A stretch of DNA of 56,746 bases from an uncultured Verrucomicrobiota bacterium (GTDB lineage Bacteria > Verrucomicrobiota > Verrucomicrobiia > Limisphaerales > UBA9464), in contig CAIWAH010000083.1 of the NCBI GenBank assembly GCA_903910585.1, positions 1-56,746 of the forward strand, given 5' to 3'. Below, piece by piece: positions 26,819-34,628 of this stretch (positions within the stretch are counted from its first letter, which is position 1; every line of letters begins with the position of its first letter). Position numbers and translations under genes: made by a program. The notes under the pieces were generated by a model, which had not been told where the DNA came from, made no database searches, and saw only the letters and a program-made list of their open reading frames with translations.

Positions 26819-28116
26819 AAGTCACCTCCAAATCCGCGGAGGGCGAGGGCCTCGACCGCGTGCGCCGCGTCGTCGAAAGGTTCCACGGTGCCGTCAACTT
26901 CCTGCGTGCGGCGATGTCCCTTCCCGGCGAGCAGCACCACGTCATTCGCCCGCGCCGCCAGGATCGCCCGTTCCACGGCCCGGGCCCGGTCGGACTCGAG
27001 GATGAACTTCGAACGGGCGGCCGCCGGCACGAAGTCCCGCCACAGGGCATCCACCGCAATGCTCCCGGGATCGTCAGCGGTCGCAAAGACCACATCCGCG
27101 GCCGCTACGGCGAGTCCCTGACTGCGCCGTTCCTCCGCGGAGAATTCTCCCGGCGGTCCCGTCACCACCAGAATGCGGCCCGACGTCGTGACCCGCAGGT
27201 CGCGGATCACTTCGCTCAGTTCCCGGGCAGTGCGGGCGGCATCCACAAACACACCGAACGGCTGCCCGGCACTTACCGGCTGGAGGAATCCCGGCGTGGA
27301 GGCCAGTCCCGGCAGGGCGCCGATCACCCGGTCGTGGCGGATGCCGAGACGCACCAGCACCGAAAGCGCGGCCCGCAGCGCGGCTGCGTTTCCGGACCCG
27401 ACCAATGGCGTGGACACCCTCAGGCCGTTCAGCAGCAGCCGGCTTCCGCGCCAACTGAAGGAGTCCTGTGCCTCCGGTCGGGCGAGTTCCCGCACGGTCT
27501 CGACGCAGCGAAGGGCACCCCAGCGGGAGGCGTGGACGCGGGGTTGCTCAACCACGCAGGCGCTGCCACCGGAGTGACGGTGGGCATCGAGCAGGCGCTG
27601 AAGTTCAAAGGCATCCAGCCGGGAAGCCGCCAACGGGAGTTCGCGTCCGCCGGCCTCGCACGCCAACTCGCTCACGAGGGCCGTGTTGGCGCCGGCGAGG
27701 CGCATCAGCCGGGTGAGCAGCCAGGCCACGTTGGTCGCAGCGCAGCGGGATTCTCCCGGAGCCGCAGTCGCGCATTCGACCGCCACCAGCGACAGCGAGC
27801 GGGCCGGATGTCCGAAATACGCCGCGGCCGCCTGGGCGAACGCCGCCCCGGAATCCCGCACCTCAATGCGCGGCACATGCGGCGGCACGATCGTCCCCGG
27901 TTCGCACAGGACCGCCGACGCACCCCGCGCCACCGCGGTGAAGGAGGCAAACGGATTGTCCCGCGTGCGCTCGTTGAGGCAAACAAAGAGGTCGCCCTGC
28001 CCGACCCGCGCGGGATCATGGCACAGGCCGTTGACGACGGCGTCCCGCACATCCCGCGCCGGCGGGACGGAGAACCGGGCTTCGGGCACTTGGGCAATCA
28101 CGTCGCGGAGCAGCAT
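26815..28116 (-). CDS. degenerate MurE-like protein (pseudo-Mur ligase)
   Basis: The 433-residue protein lies in the murE slot right after ftsI. MurE-like segments remain in order: GQGDLFVCLN (40-48), SRLDAFELQRLL (165-176; MurE has TTPDALELQ), LVRLGIRHDRVIGAL (254-268), VFVDAARTARELSEVI (MurE VDYAHTPDALE) and LLAGKGHRRTQ (395-405). The catalytic parts are gone. The P-loop GTNGKT(T/S) reads CATAAPGESR (115-124), with no lysine. The TNLxxDHLD(Y/F)H segment is missing in a deletion of some tens of residues. The substrate motif DNPR reads DDPG (348-351). ATP-dependent ligation is therefore unlikely. The reading frame, spacing and codon use are normal, so it is maintained as a protein. Confidence 0.82.
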   Translation of the reverse strand: MLLRDVIAQVPEARFSVPPARDVRDAVVNGLCHDPARVGQGDLFVCLNERTRDNPFASFTAVARGASAVLCEPGTIVPPHVPRIEVRDSGAAFAQAAAAYFGHPARSLSLVAVECATAAPGESRCAATNVAWLLTRLMRLAGANTALVSELACEAGGRELPLAASRLDAFELQRLLDAHRHSGGSACVVEQPRVHASRWGALRCVETVRELARPEAQDSFSWRGSRLLLNGLRVSTPLVGSGNAAALRAALSVLVRLGIRHDRVIGALPGLASTPGFLQPVSAGQPFGVFVDAARTARELSEVIRDLRVTTSGRILVVTGPPGEFSAEERRSQGLAVAAADVVFATADDPGSIAVDALWRDFVPAAARSKFILESDRARAVERAILAARANDVVLLAGKGHRRTQEVDGTVEPFDDAAHAVEALALRGFGGDL

Positions 28117-28118
28117 TT

Positions 28119-30233
28119 TCAGTGGGGCACGAGGGCCGTTGAATCGAGGTTGAGCACCACTCCGTTGGTGCCGAGGAGCGAGGGCCGGAGGCCGAGATAG
28201 CTGGCGGTGGCGGTCGCGATCTGGTGGAACACCGGCGCGCAGGCCTTGCCGCCGTAATAGGACTTGCCCTTCGTGGTGGGCTCGTCCGCATTCACCATGA
28301 TGACAAGTTCCGGGTCCTCCGCCGGCAGGAAGCCGACGAACGACGCGTAGTAGTGCGTGTTGGAGTATTTCCGATCCACGACCTTCTTGGCCGTGCCGGT
28401 CTTCCCGGCGACCGAATATTCCTCCATCGCCGCCTGACCGCCGGTGCCTTCTTCCACTGCGGCCCGCATGATCGCGACCATCTGCGCGGCCGCCTCGGAC
28501 TTGACCACCCGGCGGACCTGCACGGGGTCAATCCGCGTCACGACATCACCGTCCGTGCGTTCCAATGCCGAAACGATCCGCGGACGCATCAGGACGCCGT
28601 CATTCGCAATGGCGGCCGTGGCCATCGCCGTCTGCAGCGGCGTGGCGTAAAACCCATAACCGAACGGCAGGCTGCTTGGGGTCAGACCATCCCAGCCCCC
28701 GAGTCCGCCGGGGGATTCCCCGTAGCCACGCCGGATGTGCAGCTGACCGCGGGCGAAGTTGGTGGACGCCGTGAATTCCCCGCATTCGATGCCGGTCCGC
28801 GCCAAGAAGCCGAAATCGCGCATGTAGCGGAGGAACGTGTTGGTGTTCATCCGCAGGCCGACCTTGACCGCCCCGACGTTCGAGGACTTGGCGAAGGCTT
28901 CCTGCACCGTGACCACGTCCATGGAATGCCCCTGGTCATCGTTGATGCGGCGGCGGGTTCCGGGAACGTTCCAGTGTCCGTGTTCGCAGTCGATGCGCTC
29001 GTCGGGACGGATCAGCCCCTCGTTCAGGGCCGCGGCGTAGGTCACGATCTTGAAAGTCGAGCCCGGCTCCGCCGGGACCTTCAGCGCCCGGTTCAGCATC
29101 GCCTCCAGCGAAGGGATGCTGCCGAGATTCGGGTTGTAGGTGGGCCGGTTCCCGAGGGCCAGCACGTCGCCCGACTTGGGCCGGATGACGATTGCGGAAA
29201 TGCTCTTCGGCTGGAGCGTCGCATAGGCTTCGTCCAACGCCCGTTCCACGAAGCTCTGGACGTTCAGGTCCAAGGTCAGCCGGACATTGAGCCCATCGAC
29301 GGCCGGGACGTCGCGCGAACGGAGCGGGACGAGTTCCTCCTCGCCAAACTTGTGCGTGACGAGCACGCCGTGGGAACCGCGCAGCTCCGCGTCAAAGCGC
29401 TGCTCGATGCCCTGCGCGCCGAGCAACGGAGGCGGAAGATGCCGCTGCATCCGGTTCGTGACGACACCGTTGGTCGCATACCCGAGCACATGGGCGGCGA
29501 GATGGGAGTTCGGATACACCCGGACCTCCATCACCTCGGGATAAAGCCCGTTGATGCGGCTTTCGAGCGAGTTGGTCCGGAGATAGGCGAGGCGCGGGTT
29601 GATCTGCCGCATCAGCGTGGACCGCTCCTTTTTGGCGCTGAGATAGGCCGGCAGATTCCACCAGCCGGCCTGCTTGACGGTGCGGCGGTAGGTTTCCTCG
29701 GCATTGGTCCGTGCCGCCAGCAGCGACAGCTCCTCCGAGAAGCGGTGTTTCCGGAGCCGTTCCTCCACCTCCAGCCACTTCGAATAGGCCAGATTCGTGG
29801 TGATGCCGTTGTTGCGGCGGACTTTCTGGACCGTGAACCAGTTGGTCGAAACCGCCCCGCCATTCGTGACGAGCCGGCCTTCCCGTGCCGCGTAGTAGCT
29901 GGGCCGCATCCGTTCGGCGATGACCGGCGCCGGCACGCTGAGCAGCGGCGCAATCAGCTCGGCAACCTCGCCGGTGAACATCCCCAGCTTCAGCGGGTCC
30001 GCCCGGACGGTGACCACCAAGTCGGAAAGCACCATCGGCTGCCGGTTCGCATCGAGAATCGCCCCGCGCTTGGCCGGCCGGGGGAACGTCCGCACGGTGC
30101 TCTCGGCCGCCAGCTGCGGCTCAATCGGCGCAATTGCCTGGATGAACACCAGCCGGCCGGCGATGACCGCAAACGCGGCTCCGAATCCCCAGGAGAGGAG
30201 CCACATCCGCCGGCGACTGAGGGAGGTGTCCAT
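28119..30233 (-). CDS. ftsI: class B penicillin-binding protein / FtsI-type septal transpeptidase
   Basis: The 704-residue bitopic protein has an N-terminal membrane helix (about 10-32). It then has a long dimerisation domain with an unusual helical insertion (about 130-210), then the transpeptidase. Active-site motifs are STFK (in EPGSTFKIVTY), SSN (in AKSSNVGAVKVG) and KTGT (in AGKTGTAKKV). It crosslinks septal peptidoglycan with FtsW. There is no PASTA domain. It starts four bases after ftsL ends and stops two bases before the murE-like gene. Confidence 0.95.
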   Translation of the reverse strand: MDTSLSRRRMWLLSWGFGAAFAVIAGRLVFIQAIAPIEPQLAAESTVRTFPRPAKRGAILDANRQPMVLSDLVVTVRADPLKLGMFTGEVAELIAPLLSVPAPVIAERMRPSYYAAREGRLVTNGGAVSTNWFTVQKVRRNNGITTNLAYSKWLEVEERLRKHRFSEELSLLAARTNAEETYRRTVKQAGWWNLPAYLSAKKERSTLMRQINPRLAYLRTNSLESRINGLYPEVMEVRVYPNSHLAAHVLGYATNGVVTNRMQRHLPPPLLGAQGIEQRFDAELRGSHGVLVTHKFGEEELVPLRSRDVPAVDGLNVRLTLDLNVQSFVERALDEAYATLQPKSISAIVIRPKSGDVLALGNRPTYNPNLGSIPSLEAMLNRALKVPAEPGSTFKIVTYAAALNEGLIRPDERIDCEHGHWNVPGTRRRINDDQGHSMDVVTVQEAFAKSSNVGAVKVGLRMNTNTFLRYMRDFGFLARTGIECGEFTASTNFARGQLHIRRGYGESPGGLGGWDGLTPSSLPFGYGFYATPLQTAMATAAIANDGVLMRPRIVSALERTDGDVVTRIDPVQVRRVVKSEAAAQMVAIMRAAVEEGTGGQAAMEEYSVAGKTGTAKKVVDRKYSNTHYYASFVGFLPAEDPELVIMVNADEPTTKGKSYYGGKACAPVFHQIATATASYLGLRPSLLGTNGVVLNLDSTALVPH

Positions 30234-30236
30234 GGT

Positions 30237-30644
30237 TCAGCGGGGAACGGCGGTGGCCATGGGACCGGGTGCAAACGGGCGCGCCGCGGTCACGGTGTTG
30301 GTGACCGCGAGCCGGGCGACGCCGCGCACGGGTGCGGCTCCCGGCAGGGTCACGAAGAGCCGTTGATTGGCGGCGATCTTCACCAGGCCGAAAGCCTCGG
30401 CCTTCTGGACGATTTCGAGCGGGGTGCTGCACCGCGCGAGGGCGATCCCGAGGTCGTTGGTCTGCCGGCGCAGCTCAGCGATGCGGACCTCCTCGGAGCG
30501 CTTGAGCGTGCCGAGGCGGTTGTGGGCCCGCCGTTGCAGGACAAAGCCCATCACCATCACGGTGATGATGCCCACCGAAACCGCGAAGAGCGCATAGTTG
30601 CGCAGCATCTGGGACCGGACGTCGCGTTTCTGGTTGCGGGCCAT
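30237..30644 (-). CDS. ftsL: FtsL-like small bitopic division protein
   Basis: The ATG at 30644 lies one base after the rsmH stop, with AAAGGA upstream. The 135-residue product has a basic leader, one membrane helix (about 15-37, NYALFAVSVGIITVMVMGFVL), a heptad-rich coiled coil (about 38-75) and a variable tail. Size, topology and the position between rsmH and ftsI identify FtsL, which is poorly conserved in sequence. It scaffolds the FtsQLB complex. Confidence 0.82.
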   Translation of the reverse strand: MARNQKRDVRSQMLRNYALFAVSVGIITVMVMGFVLQRRAHNRLGTLKRSEEVRIAELRRQTNDLGIALARCSTPLEIVQKAEAFGLVKIAANQRLFVTLPGAAPVRGVARLAVTNTVTAARPFAPGPMATAVPR

Positions 30645-30645
30645 T

Positions 30646-31578
30646 TCAGATCCTTTCAATCACGCGGAGATGGGCACTCCGGGCCCGGGGGTTGGCAGCG
30701 ATTTCCTCGGCCGTGGGAGAAATCGGTTTGCGGGTCAGATCGCGGGCCCGCGCCGGCCGGTCACGCCGCAAATGCGGCAGATCCGGTTCTCCGGGGGGAA
30801 GGTCGTAGGTCCGCGCCTGTTCGCGCATGAACTCCTTGATCAGGCGGTCTTCAATCGAATGGAACGAAATCACGGCCAGCCGGCCGCCGGGTTCGAGGAA
30901 GCCAAAGGCCGCGGCGAGGCCCCGCCGCAGAACCTCCACTTCGCGGTTCACGGTCATGCGCAATGCCTGGAACACCCGCGCGAGCCTCCCGGGCAGCTGG
31001 TCACCCCGGGGACACACCCGTTCGATCAGGCCCGCCAGTTGCCGCGTTGTTTCAATCTTCCGCATCTTCCGCTCCGCTTCGATGGCCCGGGCAATCCGCC
31101 GGGACTCACGCTCTTCACCCAATTCCCAAAACACGTTCGCCAGTTCCTCGACCGACCAGCCGTTCACAATTTCACCTGCCGTCAGCTCCGAACGCTGGTC
31201 CATCCGCGAATCCAAGGGGCCGTCCGCCTGGAACGAAAAACCCCGCGGTCCGTGGTCGATCTGGAAACTCGATATGCCGCAGTCAATCAGCGCTCCGGCA
31301 CAGCTGGCCGGCGGAACCCATTCCGCCGCGTCCGCAAAATTCATCCGCCGCAGTTCGAACCGCCCCGCATACGGCGCGATCCGCTCAGTGGCCGCCGCGA
31401 TCGCGTCGCCATCCTGATCGCACGCATACAGGAAGCCCGTCGGTGAGCTTTCCCGCAGCATCGCCACGCTGTGCCCAGCGCCCCCACAGGTGCCGTCGAA
31501 AAACGCCTTCCCGGCCCGGGGCCGGAGGCTCGCCAGCACCTCCGCCAGCAACACTGGTTGGTGATTGAAGGGGACCAC
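30646..31578 (-). CDS. rsmH: 16S rRNA (cytosine-N4) methyltransferase RsmH (MraW)
   Basis: I set the start at GTG 31578, with GAGGT nine bases upstream and 11 bases after the previous gene; further upstream codons overlap that gene. The 310-residue product begins MVPFNHQPVLLAEVL, then FFDGTCGGAGHS (SAM motif I), IDCGISSFQID, GPRGFSFQADGPLDSRMD, VFQALRMTVNREVEVL and LAVISFHSIEDRLIKEFM. All are RsmH hallmarks. It methylates C1402 of 16S rRNA. Confidence 0.96.
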   Translation of the reverse strand: MVPFNHQPVLLAEVLASLRPRAGKAFFDGTCGGAGHSVAMLRESSPTGFLYACDQDGDAIAAATERIAPYAGRFELRRMNFADAAEWVPPASCAGALIDCGISSFQIDHGPRGFSFQADGPLDSRMDQRSELTAGEIVNGWSVEELANVFWELGEERESRRIARAIEAERKMRKIETTRQLAGLIERVCPRGDQLPGRLARVFQALRMTVNREVEVLRRGLAAAFGFLEPGGRLAVISFHSIEDRLIKEFMREQARTYDLPPGEPDLPHLRRDRPARARDLTRKPISPTAEEIAANPRARSAHLRVIERI

Positions 31579-31589
31579 TGCGCATGACC

Positions 31590-31994
31590 TCAGTCCGCTT
31601 TGACCACCAGGGAATCGGTCCGCCGGTTGCGGAGCCGGTTCCACGCGTGATCCTGGTCGTCCCGCGGCGCATCGTGCCGTGGGGTCTCCCAGAGCACCTG
31701 CGCCTTGCCGCGCGGCGCCGATGCGTTTTCGTCATCCCGAAAGTCATTCCGCAGCGGTTTCACCCGCTGGAGGATCAGTTCCCCCTGCACCAGCCGGACG
31801 GACTTTTCCTTCCGGCGGGAGTTTCCGAACAGCCAGCCGAACCAGCTTCGCCGGCGCTCGCGCGTGGCTGCCGGCAACGATGTCGCCGGGCGCAGTTCAG
31901 GTTGCACCACTCCCGCCATCGGGGGCGTCGCGAACGGGTCGGTATTCGGACGAAGCAGCCCGCGGCCACGGGCAAGGATGGAGGTCAGGTTCAT
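31590..31994 (-). CDS. unknown 134-residue protein between mraZ and rsmH
   Basis: Begins at the ATG at 31994 (MNLTSILARGRGLLRP), 13 bases after mraZ and 11 before rsmH. It is rich in Arg, Asn and Pro, with no membrane helix. A central segment, RRRSWFGWLFGNSRRKEKSV (about 48-67), has an aromatic-basic patch that could bind membrane or nucleic acid. VRLVQGELILQRVKPLRNDF follows, then a charged tail. I do not recognise a family. The tight spacing inside the dcw operon argues that it is a real gene with a role tied to division or ribosome methylation. Confidence 0.68.
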   Translation of the reverse strand: MNLTSILARGRGLLRPNTDPFATPPMAGVVQPELRPATSLPAATRERRRSWFGWLFGNSRRKEKSVRLVQGELILQRVKPLRNDFRDDENASAPRGKAQVLWETPRHDAPRDDQDHAWNRLRNRRTDSLVVKAD

Positions 31995-32007
31995 TGGGGG
32001 AGTTCGT

Positions 32008-32508
32008 TCAGATGCGGCTGAAGGCGTTGGCGGAAAGGGCGGCGTCGGTCTTGCGGCAGTCGTCGAGGGTTTCCTTGTTCCAGATCTCGAACTGCGTGCC
32101 GAGGCCCATGAAGTAGGCCTCCTTGCCGAGCCCGACTTCGGAAACCATTTCCGCCGGGAGGCACAGACGGCCGGCACCATCGAGCTTCAGCTTCACGGCG
32201 TCCTCGAACAGCGCCCGGCGCAGGGCATCCGCCTCGGCATCGCCCAGGCGCATCGCATCCACCTTGCGCACGAGGTCCCGGTAAACCCGCTGGGTGAAAC
32301 CCTTGATGCATGCCTTCTTGCGCCCCGACGGCTGGTGGGGCCAAATGCACAGCATGAACACGAAATTGGGATCAGACGGCCGCCATTCGGAAGGCATCTG
32401 CACCCGGCATTGTGAGTCCAGTTTGTGGGTAAAACGCCAGGTGAACTCCGGCTCATCCCCGGTCGGAGCGGGGATTGCGCTGTCGGCGCTGGCGGGAAGT
32501 TCTGGCAT
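32008..32508 (-). CDS. mraZ: transcriptional regulator / division protein MraZ
   Basis: The 166-residue protein has two SpoVT/AbrB-like halves. The first has FTWRFTHKLDSQCRVQMPSEWR (normally D-x-KGRxxIPxxfR). The second has EDAVKLKLDGAGRLCLPAEMVSEVGL, the expected D-x-x-GR-(I/L)-x-(I/L)-P pattern, with VFFMGLG-like AYFMGLGTQFEIW. MraZ binds repeated boxes upstream of its own gene and represses the dcw operon. Such an array is present at 32519-32568. The 20-residue acidic-polar N-terminal extension is unusual. Confidence 0.92.
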   Translation of the reverse strand: MPELPASADSAIPAPTGDEPEFTWRFTHKLDSQCRVQMPSEWRPSDPNFVFMLCIWPHQPSGRKKACIKGFTQRVYRDLVRKVDAMRLGDAEADALRRALFEDAVKLKLDGAGRLCLPAEMVSEVGLGKEAYFMGLGTQFEIWNKETLDDCRKTDAALSANAFSRI

Positions 32509-32518
32509 GGCACCACCG

Positions 32519-32568
32519 GATTCTCCTGAAATTCACTAACTGCCCCTGTTTAACCCTAGCTCCCACTA
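32519..32568 (-). promoter_or_regulatory. array of five 10-bp MraZ-box-like repeats
   Basis: Read on the - strand toward mraZ, five consecutive 10-mers each begin with TAG or CAG followed by a G-rich tract. The best copies are TAGTGGGAGC (nearest the -35) and CAGGGGCAGT. MraZ operators in other bacteria are TGGGN pentamers separated by five bases, a 10-bp period; the same period is seen here with degenerate boxes. The array overlaps the -10 element and extends toward the start codon, as expected for autorepression. Confidence 0.65.
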
Positions 32569-32577
32569 GTCCGTCAA
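32549..32577 (-). promoter_or_regulatory. sigma70-like promoter of the dcw cluster
   Basis: On the - strand, TTGACG (32577-32572) and GTTAAA (32554-32549) are 17 bases apart, a good match to -35 and -10 consensus spacing. The -10 lies inside the MraZ-box array. Transcription would start near 32541, giving a leader of about 33 bases before mraZ. Confidence 0.6.
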
Positions 32578-32581
32578 TGCC

Positions 32582-32602
32582 AAGTTGTTCACCGAACAAC
32601 TT
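32582..32602. promoter_or_regulatory. palindrome upstream of the mraZ promoter
   Basis: AAGTTGTTC (32582-32590) and GAACAACTT (32594-32602) are perfect inverted repeats around a three-base centre. It sits immediately upstream of the proposed -35 of mraZ, in the gap shared with the divergent queA gene. The form suits a dimeric transcription factor acting on the dcw cluster or queA. The protein that binds it is unknown. Confidence 0.5.
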
Positions 32603-32749
32603 TGTTGGGGTTTTGTGGTCCCGCTGGCTGCGGCCTCCGGAGCGGTTGCCGACTCAACGCCATCAGTTTCTTGGCGCCCTCCTATTCGCCCCTGGCCGCC
32701 CGGCATTTGCCGTTTCGCCCCCTGACTTCCCCTTTTTCGCCTGAGTCCT

Positions 32750-33826
32750 GTGCTGACCTCCGAATTCGACTATCAGCTTCCCCCTGAACTGGTTGCCCAG
32801 CAGCCCCTGCCCAGCCGGGACGAGTCACGACTACTGGTGGTCGACCGCGAAGCGGATTCCCTCGCGCACCGGCATTTCCGGGAAATCGGCGCCTGCCTGC
32901 GGCCGGGCGACGTGCTGGTGATGAACAATTCGCGGGTGATTCCGGCCCGGTTGCGGGGTTTCAAGGCCGATACCAAGGGCGAATTCGAGATTCTGCTGCT
33001 GGAGGAAGCTGCTCCGCTCGAATGGTGGGTCTTGCTCCGCCCCGGCAAACGGGTGCGGCCGGGAAGTCGATTGGTATTTCGAAGACCGGACGGCACCGCC
33101 AGTTCGTTGGAAGCCGACGTCCTCGCAAAGAATGAGGAAGGCCATTGCCGCCTGAGATTCGACGGGACCGAAAACGTTATCGCATCTGCCTTCGAGTTGG
33201 GAGAAATGCCGCTTCCACCCTACATCCAGCGCTCCGCTCCGGCCGCGTTGGAATCGGACCGCCACCGATACCAGACGGTTTACGCCGCTCACGACGGCTC
33301 CGTCGCGGCCCCAACCGCGGGCCTGCATTTTTCCCCGGAACTTCTCGGACAACTTCGCGCGCAGGGAATTGAGACCCAGTTTGTTACGTTGCACGTGGGG
33401 GCCGGCACGTTTGCCCCCGTGAAGGCGGAGCGGATTGCGGACCACCCGATGCACGAGGAGCGTTTTGAGGTCGCCCCAGATGCCGCGGAAGCCATCCGGC
33501 GCGCCAAGGCGGTTAACCGGCGGATCATCGCGGTGGGCACCACCACCATGCGGGTGCTGGAGCACTTGGGGCGAACCCACGGGACAGTCATCGCCGGAGC
33601 CGGGCGGACCCGCATCTTCATCCACCCTCCGGCGACATTTTCGGTGGTGGACGCACTAATCACCAACTTCCACCTGCCCCAAAGCACGCTCTTGATGCTC
33701 GTGAGCGCGTTTTTAGCCCCGGGCCAGCACCCTGAGGGCCGCGAGCGGATGCAGCGGGCTTACGCGGAAGCGATCCGGGAGCGATACCGCTTCTTCAGTT
33801 ACGGCGACGCCATGTTCATCTTCTGA
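32750..33826 (+). CDS. queA: tRNA preQ1(34) S-adenosylmethionine ribosyltransferase-isomerase QueA
   Basis: The 358-residue protein starts at GTG with LTSEFDYQLPPELVAQQPLPSRDESRLLVV, the standard QueA opening. MNNSRVIPARLRG, PLPPYIQR, YQTVYAAHDGSVAAPTAGLHF, LHVGAGTFAPVKAERI and TNFHLPQSTLLMLVSAF follow. It converts preQ1 in tRNA to epoxyqueuosine. It diverges from mraZ and has about 240 bases of shared upstream region. Confidence 0.97.
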   Translation: MLTSEFDYQLPPELVAQQPLPSRDESRLLVVDREADSLAHRHFREIGACLRPGDVLVMNNSRVIPARLRGFKADTKGEFEILLLEEAAPLEWWVLLRPGKRVRPGSRLVFRRPDGTASSLEADVLAKNEEGHCRLRFDGTENVIASAFELGEMPLPPYIQRSAPAALESDRHRYQTVYAAHDGSVAAPTAGLHFSPELLGQLRAQGIETQFVTLHVGAGTFAPVKAERIADHPMHEERFEVAPDAAEAIRRAKAVNRRIIAVGTTTMRVLEHLGRTHGTVIAGAGRTRIFIHPPATFSVVDALITNFHLPQSTLLMLVSAFLAPGQHPEGRERMQRAYAEAIRERYRFFSYGDAMFIF

Positions 33827-33884
33827 GCGTCATCACGTGCGATCCGGCCAACCAACTGCCCCGCTCCACCCAGTATCCCACAGC

Positions 33885-34628
33885 ATGCCCGCGAAACCTC
33901 GCCGCTCCTCCCGCAAAGCCGCTCCGACACCGCCCGAGCGGCCGTTTGTGCTGATCCACATGTCCATGACGGCGGATGGCAAAATCGCCACGGCCAACCG
34001 CGAGGTCACCAGCTTCGGCAGCCCGCGGGACCTCGCCCACCTCTACGAAATTCGGGCGACCGCCGATGCGATTCTCTGCGGTGCGCGCACGGTGGAGGAA
34101 TCACACGCCACGCTGGGAAACGGACCGGAATCCTGCACCCGGCTGCGGAAACGGCGGGGCCTGGCATCGCATCCGTTGCGGGTGGTGATCAGCGGCCGCG
34201 GGTCGATCGCCCCCGACGCCGAACTGTGGTCCAAGGATTTCTCGCCGGTGGTCGTCGTGACCACAGAATCCGCCCCGGCCACCCGCCTCCGTCGGCTGCA
34301 AAAACTGACTCCGCACGTCTGGCCCCTCGGTCGTGAGGAAGTGGATTTTTCGGCCCTGCTCCGGCGGTTGCGAACGGAGTTCGGCGTCCGCCGCTTGGTC
34401 TGCGAGGGGGGCTCCCAAGTCAACGACGCCCTGCTCCGAGCCGGACTGGTGGACGAAGTTCACCTCACCTGGTGTCCGCTGATTTTCGGAGGCCGCACCG
34501 CTCCCACCATTGCGGATGGCCAGGGGTTTTCGCGCCTGGCCGACGCCGCCCAGTTTGAACTGAAGTCCAAACGCCGCGTGGGTGACGAGCTCTTCCTCGT
34601 TTACCGCGCCCACCGCTCCGCCGACTAA
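33885..34628 (+). CDS. RibD C-terminal-type reductase
   Basis: The ATG at 33885 gives a 247-residue product with a basic leader; an upstream in-frame ATG exists at 33837. The fold is that of dihydrofolate reductase/RibD-C: FVLIHMSMTADGKIATANRE, ADAILCGARTVEESHATLGN, PLRVVISGRGSI, VRRLVCEGGSQVNDALLRAGLVDEVHLTWCPLIFGGR. No deaminase domain is present. It may reduce a pyrimidine in riboflavin synthesis or a related pterin; the exact substrate is not clear from sequence. Its stop overlaps the convergent glcF stop by four bases. Confidence 0.85.
   Translation: MPAKPRRSSRKAAPTPPERPFVLIHMSMTADGKIATANREVTSFGSPRDLAHLYEIRATADAILCGARTVEESHATLGNGPESCTRLRKRRGLASHPLRVVISGRGSIAPDAELWSKDFSPVVVVTTESAPATRLRRLQKLTPHVWPLGREEVDFSALLRRLRTEFGVRRLVCEGGSQVNDALLRAGLVDEVHLTWCPLIFGGRTAPTIADGQGFSRLADAAQFELKSKRRVGDELFLVYRAHRSAD

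Noticed and set aside
26815..28116. The murE-like gene as a decaying pseudogene or sequencing error
   Set aside because: The frame is intact over 433 codons, junctions with both neighbours are precise, and losses are spread over several motifs and not due to one frameshift.
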